Source: Acanthococcus lagerstroemiae (Eukaryota; Arthropoda; Insecta; Hemiptera; Eriococcidae). From it: a stretch of DNA of 64,000 nucleotides. The notes below the pieces were generated by a model. The model saw only the letters and a list, made by a program, of their open reading frames with translations. It was not told the DNA's origin and ran no database searches. The position numbers and the translations under genes were made by a program. Shown one piece after another: positions 12,101-22,836 of this stretch (within the stretch, counting starts at the first letter, position 1; each line of letters opens with the position of its first letter). The stretch lies in the NCBI GenBank assembly GCA_031841125.1, contig CM063114.1, positions 34,803,574 through 34,867,573 on the forward strand, given 5' to 3'.

Positions 12101-15100
12101 AATAATAGCAGCCTTTAATACGGAACACAAACCATTACAAATCTATGGAATAACATAATGGGATAAATATACATACAAAATAGCATATTGCCTGACAATC
12201 TCCCTTCCCCCAAATTTAGTGTGTCTCGTACCTTGCCCCCATGTCGCGGGCATAGGCCTCCTCTATTTTCCTCCATCTTTTCCGATTTTGAGCTGCTCCA
12301 CACCATGGCAAACCCACCCTTTCCGTAATTTCGTCTTTCCAGGCTTTTAATGGCCTGCCTATCCTCCTCCTATGATCGTACGGGACCCAGAATGTCAATC
12401 TCCGTGCCCACCTGTCTACACTAGATCTCGTCAAGTGGCCTGCATATTTAAATTTTTGTTTTTTGATCGTGAATACCACCCCCCTACATTTTGTCTGACT
12501 TCTAATGGTTTTGGCCCTGATTTTTTCAATTCTTTTGATACCCAACATACTACGTTCCATGGCTCTTAGGGTAGTTATCAGTTTCCGGGTTTGGGCGTCC
12601 GTGAGCGACCATGTCTGGGCCCCGTACGTCATAATTGGCATAATGCATATTTCTAATACTCTTGTTTTCGACGCGGTCTTTAGTTTCCCCTTAAAAATCG
12701 ATCTCAGACCCCAGAATCCTTTCCACGCCTGGCTTATTCTTTTATTTATTTATTTCTTCATTTTATCTTTGAATGACATTATCTGCCCGAGGTATGTATA
12801 TTCGTTAAAGGTCTCCAAAATTTCCCCTCCCGCCATAATTTTGATACCCTCGGTGTTGGCCATTATTTTCGTTTTGGTTGCGTTAATTTTGAGTCCCGCT
12901 TTTTCGCTTTCGGCCACCAGCCCGTCGAGCATTCCTTGGAGTTCCTCCCTGTCTCCACTTATAAGAACAATGTCGTCTGCAAATCTCAAGTGATTTAAAT
13001 TTAGCCCATCGATTTTGATCCCCTTCCCCCCCCCAGTCCAATTTTCTGAATATATGTTCTAGTAGTGCGTTGAATAGGTTGGGAGACAGGGGGTCCCCTT
13101 GCTTTACTCCTCTTTGAATTTTAAAGGTGGGTCCAGGGCTGTCTAATTTGATGTACGCGCAAGTATCTCGGTAATATTCTTTTAATATTTTCACAATTTT
13201 TGGATTTATTTCTTGGGTCTCCAGAGCCTCCCATAGATAGTTGTGGTCGATTGTGTCAAACGCTTTACAGAAATCCACGAAAGCCAGGTTAATTCCAATT
13301 TGGTAGGTGTTTGCCTTTTCTATTAGTTGATTTAATGTATGTATGTGATCAGTTGTGGCAAAACCCTTCCTGAACCCCGCCTGCTCGACGGGCTGCGCGC
13401 TGTCAAACTGAGGATAGGCTCTGTTTTTGAGGACCTTCATAAATACTTTACCAACGTTGGAGGAGAGGCTAATCGGCCTATAATTATTCAACTGTTTTTT
13501 GTCCCCTTTTTTGTGCAGTAGGATAATCTCGGCCTGCTTCCATTGTTTTGGGATTTCTTCCGATATTATGATTTTATTAAATAGTATAGTTAATAGGTCA
13601 GATAGTTCCTCCGCGAATTCTTTTAGGTTTTTATTTTCTATTTTGTCGGGGCCAGACGCTTTCCCCGTTTTCAACCTCCGCAAGGTTATTTCCACCTCGT
13701 GATTCAAAATCCCCGGGAGTGGGTTATCAGATTGATCGCTAGTTGAATCATCGGCTGGTCCAGCGCTACCATCTCCCTCCCGTGGCGTGCTTCCACTTTT
13801 TGTGCTCTTCGGGTTATGGTAGAGATCTTCGTAGAATTTCGTGGCTTCTAATAGAATGCCTTTTCTGTCACAAATCCTCGTACCTTTTTTCCCCTCCAAG
13901 CCGATTGCCATTTGTTTACCATAGCAGAGTTTCACTTTACCAAGCACCAGCGAAATAAAGTTAGCCACTCGAAGATGGCTTAGTGCCGTTAATGCGGAAA
14001 GAGTCTCTCCGCACTCTAGCCCGTTGTTCAAATCTCCGTGTGCAACGTTATCCTAGCGACACGAATCAGTTATCTTTTGTTTTGAGGGCCACTGCCGTTG
14101 TACGCAGACTCGCCTATCTACTTTTTTTTTTTCTATAGCTTAAAGACCTTGTTGACCCAAAAACTGAAACTGGATGTAAAATTCTCCAAACAGGTAACCG
14201 TTCCCCTTTATACTGGCCACCGAAGGAATTCCTCGTGATTTTGAGAGAACAGTTTTGAACCGATATCGATCAAATTTGAAATACGTACCTACACTAAAGA
14301 CAGGGACGTAGCGTTGACAGAGTTTTTTTCTCTTCTTTTTGGGGGAGTAGAGGGGGGGGGATGACACTTGATAAATGTCAACCGATCGCGAGTGAATTCT
14401 TTTAAGCTTTTGAATGTTGCCAACTAGTGCTGGTTACATTGTCGACGCTGACACAAACATTCCTTCTCGAAGAGAAAAGGGGCAGAAGAAAGGCATTATG
14501 TCCTCCTCCTTGCCCCCCCCCCTAATATAACAACGTACGTATGAACCGGTACTTATATTTGTAAACACGTACTACCTGCTGCCCTTAAATGCCTACGAGT
14601 AGGTATTATTATGTATTCGTAGGCACGTTATATGTAATTTTACGCTTAAAGACGATAACGTAAACGTTAAACGACAATTCGCAGCTATTTTCAGCGTGAA
14701 GTACGACGAGTATCGAATTGCGAAGCGTCTATACAGAGGCACATTTTTGGTCACATTATTCCTATTTTTGTGCGGACTAAACGTGTACGGATGGAGGACT
14801 TCGGGCGTAAACCATATACTGATTTTCGAAATAAATCCTCGCAGTCACTTGAGCGAACAACATATAATGGAGATATCGATGATATTCGCCATATTTTGGA
14901 CAACCAGCGTGCTCGGGTTCATTTTCAGTGATCGCCTCGGCGTGCCCATCTACGTCAATCCGCTACTGCTGCTTGTCTTCGTGTTTTCTTTCCTCTTGAA
15001 CCCGTCCAAAACGCTCTTTCACGAAGCTAGGTGTTGGTTTCTCAGAATCATGGTAGGTACGTGTTTCTTGTGTTGTAGATCTATATAGGTACGCGTGGAG

Positions 15101-15183
15101 CCGACCAAATTTACGAATTTTCCTGATGACAGAATAATATTCTCGGCGATTAATCAATCGCATCCTTCATTAGCTACATATAT

Positions 15184-15216
<33 letters not shown>

Positions 15217-18200
15217 CTATCTATCTATCTATCTATATGTCTATTTGTCTTTTATTATATTACTCAAAATACCAGTCGGATGCGGTATTCGTATGTACGA
15301 TAAGGAGAAGCATGATGTGAGAGGTGGAGCACCCCGAGTCGTCGTAGCACCAATTTTTGTAGGCTCAGCCGAAGCCATATACGTATAATAGTATATTACA
15401 CACCAACGTTTGTAAGTGAGCGTTTACATTCGAGGGCAAAGTTTGCGAAGCGAGCCGAAGGCGAGTGAGCAATTGCCCAAGACATATGTAAAACTCAGTG
15501 ACAAACGTTGTTGTGTAAAATATTTTATTGCGCATATGTTGAAAAATGTACACTTTACGAATGTTTTTTGCCGATTGTAAGTCGGACTTAATAATCATGA
15601 GATAGATCGCGCAGAATGCATCGCTATCCTCCATTGCTCCGTTGTTAAGATCATAACGTGACATCTTACCAGCGGCGCACGTGTTTAACAGCCGCGCACA
15701 CGTATTTAACAAGCCTTCATTCCCTCTGTCAATTTTTCAACATGTACGCAATAAAATATCTTACACAACAACGTTTGTCAGTGAGTTTACAAACATTGGT
15801 ATGTAATATACTATTATTGGGTACATGTTGAAAAATTGACAGGGGGAATGAAGGCTTGTTAAATACGTGTGTACGGCTGTTAAACACGTGCGCCGCTGTT
15901 AAGATGTCACGTTATGTTCTTAACAACGGAGCAATGGAGGATAGCGATGCATTCTGCGCGATCTATCTTATGATTGTTAAATCCGACTTAAGTATGCTCG
16001 GCAAAAACATTCGTAAAGTGTACATTTTTCAACATGTACGCAATAAAAGTATTGGGTAATTCTCCGAAAAATGGACAATTCATGTAAATAGGCTGTAACT
16101 CTGCCACTTATTATCAGAATGCTATGCGCAATGATATCAAAATTGAGGAAATGAACTCTTCTGATGGAGACAGTGGTAAAAGCTCTCCCTAGTTCAGCAG
16201 AACATCATTAGAAAATCGAAAATGCACCTGAAATGTCCATCAGCGTGGGTGTCAACCTGGCCTAGTTCCGTTTTTTTTTTGCTTGCTGGAAGGGTTTAAT
16301 ACATCATTTTCAGGAACTACTGTTTCCCATTGTTGAAGAGGTAAGTTGAGGCAACACGGTATAGGTCTTACAATCTTTTTCTAACCAAGTTAAGTAACCT
16401 TTAGAATACCTCAAAGTTGTGTCTAGGAAGAGGTATGTCCTTCAACGTGGATAATTTTCAAACCTCTCTGTAGGGTTCCACTATAAGCATAAACTTCTCT
16501 CAAATGCTCATATAACTTCTTCATAACTTCCTCTAGAAGGCTGTGTAAGAACTTCTGTGAAATAATGATAATTTGTATGCTAAAATACTCATTTATTGCT
16601 GAGATCCTGGTTTCTAAAAAAAAGTGTCCTTCATCGTGGACATCAACAGCCATATTGAATTTATAGCTCCGAATTTGTAAAAACGTAATAGGTAATATAA
16701 CTGACGTTGGCCACATTACATTCAGCAACATGTATCAAATATTTTCCGCATATTTACCCAATGGGAAAAGGGAAAAGGCGATTTTGTCCTTAAACGTGGA
16801 CATAAAATATTATTCAACGTGGCTACTCACGTATTTCTTGTATCCACGCTGAAGGACGTGAATCTTTCGACACTTAAAAGCAGTCTGTAGAAACAGCCTT
16901 TAAATCTTCTTCGTGCAGAGACTACTTTCCTAGATGAATTTTTGGTACTTCATAAAACCGTGATCCATGAGATTGTAACCCACGGTGCCGCTGTGTGATC
17001 GTACAGCCTCATCTTATCACACTATGTAAACTTGAAAAATTTGTCTTTCAACGTGGACAACAATTTTTTTTACAACCCTCCAAAATCAAACTTAAGCCCT
17101 GTCGGTACCGGAATATGATTTCTCAATACCCCTAGTATCGATTTCAACGAAAAAAATTTGAAAAGTGAACCTCATTTTTTTGGTTTTTGTCCACGTTGAA
17201 TTGTCCATTTTTCGGAGAATCACCCTATTTTATAAATAGGTATTCGATAAATAGACGCTTAATGTGGTGGTGTATTATAGAGGTACGGTACGTGTGTATA
17301 ATTCTAGTTGAATCGAATTTCAGGGGCGAATTTTATTGGCTCCATTTTTCAGAGTGAGTTTCGCCGATTTCTGGCTAGCCGAACAACTAACCAGTCTGGC
17401 TCCGCTCTTTCTCGATCTGTATTTCATTGTTTGTTTTTACTCGACTAATATGAAATGGACCGACGATAATAGTAAGTAATACGTATTACGTATGTACTTC
17501 CGCCCCTATACTTAGACGTCCGTGCTCGTAAATTTGGACGATTTATCTGCGATCGGATTAGCCAGCCTACCGCTTCTCGGTACATGCGCGGCCTACACGC
17601 GAAGATTAATTATTGAATCGCCGTCGTATCTTTTGGTTTAACATTACAGATTTTCGAAATAACGTCAAAAGCTGTACTTCGGAAGTGAGTGTATTGCAAC
17701 CAATAGTCATGTGCCTTCCGGCGTGGCTTCGTTTCGCTCAGTGCTTGCGCAGATACCACGATTCGAAACAAGCTTTTCCTCATTTATTCAGCGCCCTTAA
17801 ATACGCGTCGACCTTTCTCATAGTCTTCTTAGCGTACTGCAACGTAAAATACCGATCCAGTAAGTAAGCTTGTACTAACTTATATATTATGTATAGACGT
17901 TTACGCGCGTTAGATGCGAGCTTGTATAGTTGGGTTAGGTACGAGCTCGCATTACCTTACCTACAGGAATGTATGCGGTGTGGTCCGGATACATTCTCCT
18001 TATGTGTTTTACGATTACCTCGTCAGTCTCTTCGTCGTACTACTCTCTGTTATCGATATACATCAGGTAGATGTATGCACGTCTGAATTTAAACGTAAGC
18101 GACTGTATGGTAGTAAATAAGTATGTAGGTATAAGTAGGTATGTACTCATCATCGCTAAGCAGGTAGAGTTGACGCGAACATAGAAAGTACCTATATCCG

Positions 18201-20410
18201 CGCCGCAGCGGCTTTTCTTGCAAATATCGCATTGTATCTGTAGGCTCCTTTACTCTAAAGTCTGTATATTGAAGAGAAAAATCGCTTAGAGTACGATTGC
18301 TTTATTATTTTGCAGCGACAAACGAACTGACAACCGAACCTAGCTCGTACTTTTACTTATGGATGATTTCAGTTGTGTTGGGCACTACGTTCATGTTTCT
18401 GTGGGACGTAAAATTAGACTGGGGCTTGCTGAACGGCGGATTTTTGGAAAATAAGTTCTTACGAGAACAAATAATATATTCCAATGAAGTAAGTAATTCG
18501 TTTAGGTACGTACCTATATCTAACAACGTAGGTATATGTATTTGTTCATACAAGCACACATTACTACTATGACGTAGGAAATCTGCCGAGTATGGCCCTC
18601 GGTCCTCCAATAAATTATGGCCTCTAAATAAACAAATGGACTATAGGTATAAAAATTAAAAATAATGATAATAACAAAAAATTAACAATAGTTTCGGAGA
18701 GTTGTGCGAAAGGGTATACTATTTTAGTTTCGATTGCGAATGATAGAATTAATACCTACTCGCGATCCTTGTAGATCTTCGAATTTCAGAGGGAAAAAAG
18801 AAATAGAAGAAAGGAAGAAAGAAATAAAAAGCTAGAAAAGTGCTTTTTCTTTTGATTTAGAGAGAGAATGCTGGTGATTTAAAAATATAGCGTATTGGTT
18901 GTAAATGTTGAGAAACAAACAGAAGTAATGTGTCTGTAAAACGTTCGTTGTATAAACTGTTTAAAATTTTGCCGAATTCGACTAAGAATTTATTGTTTTT
19001 CAAACGTGACACATTCGGCTCGTAGTTAGGTACCTAGATATGTCTTCACCTTGAAAATTATTCAAATTTGTTTTCTAATTAGGTATTCTACGTTTTACGA
19101 TACATTTATCCTTTCAGATTTTTGAATATTAGTTGCATACCTGCGGTTATCTGGTATCTCTCTGTAGGCTTAATCTGCGACGGGCACCACATATTTAGGT
19201 ATAAAAATATTTCCGACTCGAGAAAAACTGCTGCCATTCTACAGTTTTGCGAAAATGGCAGATATTTCGTCGTTTACGTAGGTAATAATAAGATTAGGTA
19301 CCGGTGAAAATAAAAATATGTCGCCGTGTCCGCCGAGTAACGAAGAAGCGGATATCGTTTACCAAGCTCAGTCGTTAGATTCTTGTTGCTTGTAACGTGC
19401 TAGGTTGAGGGGAGGTGGAGGACGGATTAAAGAAAATAAGTTCAAAACACGCGCATTAGAAAAACGTTTCAACCCGAACCAAAAGAAGAAGAAAAGCTCG
19501 AATGACCACTGTAAACGAAAAATGGCCCGACCAAGACGTATCTACGTTTAGCGAATTTTTTTTTTTTACCGTTCAAATTGAGGAATCGATAATTGTGGGC
19601 GGCCATATTTGGCACATCTGTTCTTTTACGCTGTACTTTCAACAGCTGCAGTGACGTACTTTTGAGGAAAAGACGTCATCGTTTTCTCCGTCGACGGCAA
19701 AAATATATAATAATTTTGCGCGAAAAATGCTCGAAACTTATATAACGTGCCTACTACATTCACTTAGAACAATATATTTCAGTTCCACATCCGCAAGCAC
19801 TTGACGTTTTCATTTTTTTCCCCCCAGGTGTACTACTTCGCAGCCATCGTAGCCAACTTCTTGTTACGATTTTGTTGGGCATTTTCTATTTCATTACCAG
19901 AAATATTCTATCCTAACGGTGACATGCTCACATTTGTGGCGACGTTGCTTGAAATTTTGAGGTACATACGTTGAACGTACCAGTTATCTGTGTTAGTTGA
20001 TCTGACATCTACACTATCCACTTGGCACCATACACGCTGGTAGTCGGTGTGCGATATACATACGGTATACTATGAGTTCCGTATACCTATACTCGTACTT
20101 ATTTATTTTACTTTTGCTTAGTGACTCGTTCCGTAGGTTTTTCTTATCTCTGGCTGAAATTTTAAGCGTATTTTCGTATCTATTTTACGTGTACAGGCGA
20201 TTCTTGTGGAATTTCTTTCGTTTAGAAAACGAACATTTGAATAACTGCGGAGAGTTCCGAGCCATTCGCGACATATCGATTGTACCATTGGAAACCGTCG
20301 ACCGTGATCAGAATGTGGTGCTACGTATGATGGACGAACAGGACGGTGTCATCAACAGACGTCGCAAAGCTATGCCCAAGACTTCCGTCGTCTGTGACGA
20401 CGAGGAATGA
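9195..20410 (+). CDS. XPR1: XPR1-type SPX-EXS inorganic phosphate exporter, 10 exons
   Basis: Coding exons: 9195-9263, 10251-10404, 10572-10828, 11648-11909, 14685-15052, 17324-17471, 17650-17859, 18316-18488, 19828-19961, 20197-20410. Phases close to 662 aa, usual for the family. XPR1 exports phosphate across the plasma membrane, gated by inositol pyrophosphates. Residues 1-160 form the SPX domain. Its ligand-pocket residues are present: Tyr22 and Lys26 in helix 1, and Lys153, Lys156, Lys157 and Lys160 in the KILKKHDK helix. Membrane helices begin around residue 230 ([17 protein letters not shown]) and fill exons 5-9. The C-terminal EXS domain (about 419-600) carries [11 protein letters not shown] and PHLFSALKY. 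The acidic tail ends VVCDDEE. All introns are GT-AG. Introns 3, 4 and 5 carry transposons. An AATAAA at 20934-20939 could be the poly(A) signal. Confidence 0.97.
10874..11299. mobile_element. Decayed inverted-repeat element in XPR1 intron 3
   Basis: The ends are imperfect inverted repeats sharing the core AGTCCTGCACG, AGTACC/GGTACC termini, and further inward matches around ACGAGTT and CGAGTGGAC. Divergence is high and no target duplication is clear. No coding capacity is seen. Confidence 0.45.
12081..12106. repeat. (ATA)n microsatellite at the 3' end of the RTE-like element
   Basis: About eight perfect AAT/ATA units. On the minus strand this forms the 3' tail of the retrotransposon, so it probably arose with the insertion. 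Confidence 0.85.
12216..14031 (-). pseudogene. Reverse transcriptase pseudogene of the RTE-like element
   Basis: The 12883-14031 frame carries RT fingers and palm: [66 protein letters not shown]. At the G9 run near 13026-13034 the frame shifts, and the next frame (12750-12989) carries the catalytic [10 protein letters not shown]. That frame meets an in-frame TAA at about 12748, then continues through [19 protein letters not shown] to [12 protein letters not shown] and GHLTRSS, ending at 12216. Family order is therefore complete from RT to C-terminus, with one frameshift and one stop. The frameshift lies in a homopolymer and could be a sequencing error; the stop is less easily explained that way. 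Confidence 0.88.
15187..15236. repeat. Compound microsatellite (GT)n then (CTAT)n
   Basis: About 14 GT units followed at once by about five CTAT units, in XPR1 intron 5. Confidence 0.9.
15386..15816. mobile_element. Inverted-repeat element with an inner inverted repeat, XPR1 intron 5
   Basis: The outer ends are inverted repeats beginning AATAGTATATTACA at 15386 and complemented to 15816. Inside, a second inverted repeat of about 63 bp (15487-15549 against 15733-15795) contains ACAAACGTTGTTGTGTAA and TTTTATTGCG. The body between these arms is repeated in opposite orientation just downstream at 15826-16050. The minus-strand ORF 15365-15712 spans this body. Confidence 0.7.
15826..16050. mobile_element. 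Second copy of the inner ~230-bp element, opposite orientation
   Basis: Over 90% identical by eye to the reverse complement of 15521-15758, with terminal repeats of the TTTTATTGCGTACATG kind. The plus-strand ORF here (15856-16059) matches the minus-strand ORF of the other copy, sharing [19 protein letters not shown]. The two copies face each other across about 70 bp, so a transcript through intron 5 could form a long hairpin. Confidence 0.75.
16054..17225. mobile_element. 1.17-kb TIR element with repeated GTCC-TTCAACGTGGAC sites
   Basis: Bounded by inverted repeats GGGTAATTCTCCGAAAAATG and its complement (one mismatch near the end), flanked by a TATT duplication (16050-16053 and 17226-17229). 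The interior has no credible transposase but carries at least seven related sites, at about 16234, 16434, 16624, 16784, 16811, 16842 (inverted), 17041 and 17186 (inverted). The consensus is close to TGTCCTTCAACGTGGACA, itself an imperfect palindrome. Such arrays usually bind a transposase; that is an inference. Confidence 0.82.
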
Positions 20411-20933
20411 AAAAAAGATCGTCTGAAGAACACCGCATCACTGCTTTATTGCGACAATCCGAAGCGTAAAATGGTGTATAAACTACACCGTGTTCGTGTA
20501 CGAGTATGTCGTCTTCTTATTACGACCTATACACACACACGACGAGTATACCTACAGCCTGCACACTGTACGCCTATACATAGATACCTATGTATTCGGA
20601 CCCGTAACCAGTTACCTGACTGCAGACTGCGGTAGTATCCTAGCGTGTGTGTAAGTCGAAGTGGCCCCGAGTTGATTTACTATTACCGTTCGAGTATAAA
20701 TATTATGTATACGTATATCGACTTTTTTAAATCAATTTTTGACTAAGAGTATATGATACACGAGAATTGATATTTTACCCTAAGCTACTAAAATGTCGTT
20801 ACGTTATGTAACTAAAAGTCGAAATTTCATTCTTATGGTACATATTCTACGCGGCTCTTCCCAAATAATTACCGTTCTCTTTTTCCTGGTATATTGACCA
20901 TTTTCGATGGGAATCTCAGTTTCCCGTTTTCCC

Positions 20934-20939
20934 AATAAA
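20934..20939 (+). promoter_or_regulatory. Candidate XPR1 polyadenylation signal AATAAA
   Basis: A canonical hexamer about 525 bases after the XPR1 stop codon, in an AT-rich 3' flank. It is only a candidate, since no transcript end is visible. Confidence 0.35.
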
Positions 20940-22063
20940 ATTCTTCGATAAAAATTCTCAAGTTTCATTTTTCTGCAAAACTATACGATACGAATGTCCA
21001 ATTCCCAAAATCCCAATTAATAATACATTGGGAAATCTAGAAATTAAATGACAGCATATGCTAAGCGACTCGGTTACCCCGTCACTTTATATTATTAGAC
21101 GATGCGGGACAATTCATCGCGCGCAATTTTTCCTCATAGACACTATGTTTTAAATATTTATTTTGCCGCGCACACCTTCCTGCTCACTTTCAACGGGCTT
21201 AGAACTGTCAGGAAACTGGCGTGATTAGAAATGTCCGTAGCAAGAATAACTGAGTTCCGGAGAACAGTGTCGCGATTCAAAGAAACTTGCGTTCAAGCAA
21301 ACAGCGTCATAATCTTGTATGTAGTCTGAGTAAGGAAAACAGCGTCACAAAATGAATTCTAGTAACTTAATAAGATATGTTGTGCGCTAGTCAATAATAT
21401 TTTCGTCATCAAAATTAACTATCAAATTCCATAGTCGATCAGGCGTGTCTTGATATTTTCGCTGTTTCGGCACTGGTTCCTCGCCGGCTCTGTCGTCTTC
21501 TCGCATTTTATTTCTATCAGTATTTGTTCTTTTTTCAGCGTTTCTATTAGTTTGTGTAACGTGTACGCCATCTACTACTATTGATAGCTTTAGGTAGGTT
21601 GACACTTGTCATGTCGGAACAATTTGACATCTCTGTAGGGAAAAGTGGTGGTGGTCGACCTCTTCCTCGCTTAGGGCGCGCCTGATCCATGTAAAATTGC
21701 TCACCAAAAGCGTATCAACGCGAAGTACCTGAAAGCGATAAGGTTTGGGAGTTTGTCCCAAACGAAGAATTGTCCTTCGCGATGAATTGTCCCCGACTCA
21801 TTATTAAAAGCTGTTTCCAAAAAATAGTTCGATAAATTAATCGTCAATTCCCGATTTCCAGATAATATTAGGCGCTTCTTAGAAAATTAACGATTTGATT
21901 ATTATTTTTTATTTTTTTTTGGGGGGGGGGGTTGAGAGAGCGGGGGAGGGATTCTCATTTCCAGAATTTTCGATTGAAAATATTTTTGGAAACATCCCTG
22001 GTATTTCAACGAAAATAAGTTAGAAGTTTTGCTCGTCTCTAATAACACTGCTGAACAACTGTT

Positions 22064-22480
22064 TTGCACAACGCATTTCGACAGGTGATTCTGATGTACT
22101 TTTTAACGCTGAACACGATACTGCGGCCCATTTTTCTCTATCACGTCACAATTCGGAGTTCTGAACGACTGAAATTCGTTTCCATTTTGTTTTTGCGTTG
22201 GAATAAGCGGTACGTACCACTGGCTGATATTATCAGTGTTATCAGACTACAATAACAGAAAACAAACAGACGGAATACACACCACTACACACGACCGCAA
22301 CACACAACAACACGAATCAGTGTGACCACATTCAGTCCCTAAACCTCTTTTTGAACACATTTAGTTAAATTTTTTATAATTTTTGATCAGAAGAACTAGA
22401 CGTGATAGAGAAAAACGGCCGACGGCACTGTATTCAGCGTTGAAAAGTACTCAAGAATCATCTCCCTAAATGCATTGTGC
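22064..22480. repeat. Inverted repeat pair with matching short translations
   Basis: Arms 22064-22148 (+) and 22394-22480 (-) are related in inverted orientation around a ~245-bp centre. Read outward-in, both translate to a similar peptide (LHNAF, a YF.TLNT core, then FLYHV). The similarity is about 70% at the residue level. I do not recognise the family; it is probably transposon-derived. Confidence 0.5.
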
Positions 22481-22741
22481 AAACAAAAAATTTCATTTTG
22501 CTCAGTAATGTAATGGGTACCGTCTTCTGTCAGGTACCTACCTTCTGAGCTAATGTCAAGTCTCTGTCTGATAAATGGCAGAATACGGTATCTGTTAGCG
22601 GAGCTGAAATAAGTCTGTTTTAACAAGCAAGAAGGTGAACATTCTATCATACCTGCCGAAGGAAATGACTGGGCTGTAATCATATCTCTCGCAGTAATGT
22701 ATTGAACTTGACAAATTAAAAATTTCAGATTCTTACTCGAT

Positions 22742-22832
22742 TTAAAAAAAACCCCTTTTTAAAATTAATTTTGGAAAAAATTTTTTTGGGGAAAAAAAAA
22801 AAAAAAATTTTGGGGGTTTTTTAAAAGGAAAT
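22742..22832. other. Homopolymer-run patch, suspected consensus artefact
   Basis: The sequence becomes alternating runs of A, C, G and T at the left entry to the satellite. It has the same character as 28219-28710 and is best treated as unreliable sequence. Confidence 0.7.
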
Positions 22833-22836
22833 TTAT

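Larger units (their letters stand above)
12078..14045 (-). mobile_element. RTE-like non-LTR retrotransposon, 5'-truncated, in XPR1 intron 4
   Basis: On the minus strand the element runs from a truncated 5' end near 14045 to an (ATT)n tail at 12081-12106, a simple-repeat tail of the RTE kind. It holds most of a reverse transcriptase and the C-terminal region, but no apurinic endonuclease domain. It lies antisense to XPR1. The reading frame is broken (see the reverse transcriptase entry), so this copy is not autonomous. Confidence 0.88.
20411..22836. other. XPR1 3' flank up to the satellite array
   Basis: A possible XPR1 poly(A) signal lies at 20934-20939. A G-rich tract occurs near 21920-21955. 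An inverted pair of about 85 bp sits at 22064-22148 and 22394-22480. ORFs 21387-21605 (-) and 22396-22683 (-) have no family I recognise. A homopolymer-only patch lies at 22742-22832. Confidence 0.5.

Noticed and set aside
12505..12993. 162-aa plus-strand hydrophobic ORF
   Set aside because: It is the antisense shadow of the RTE-like reverse transcriptase.
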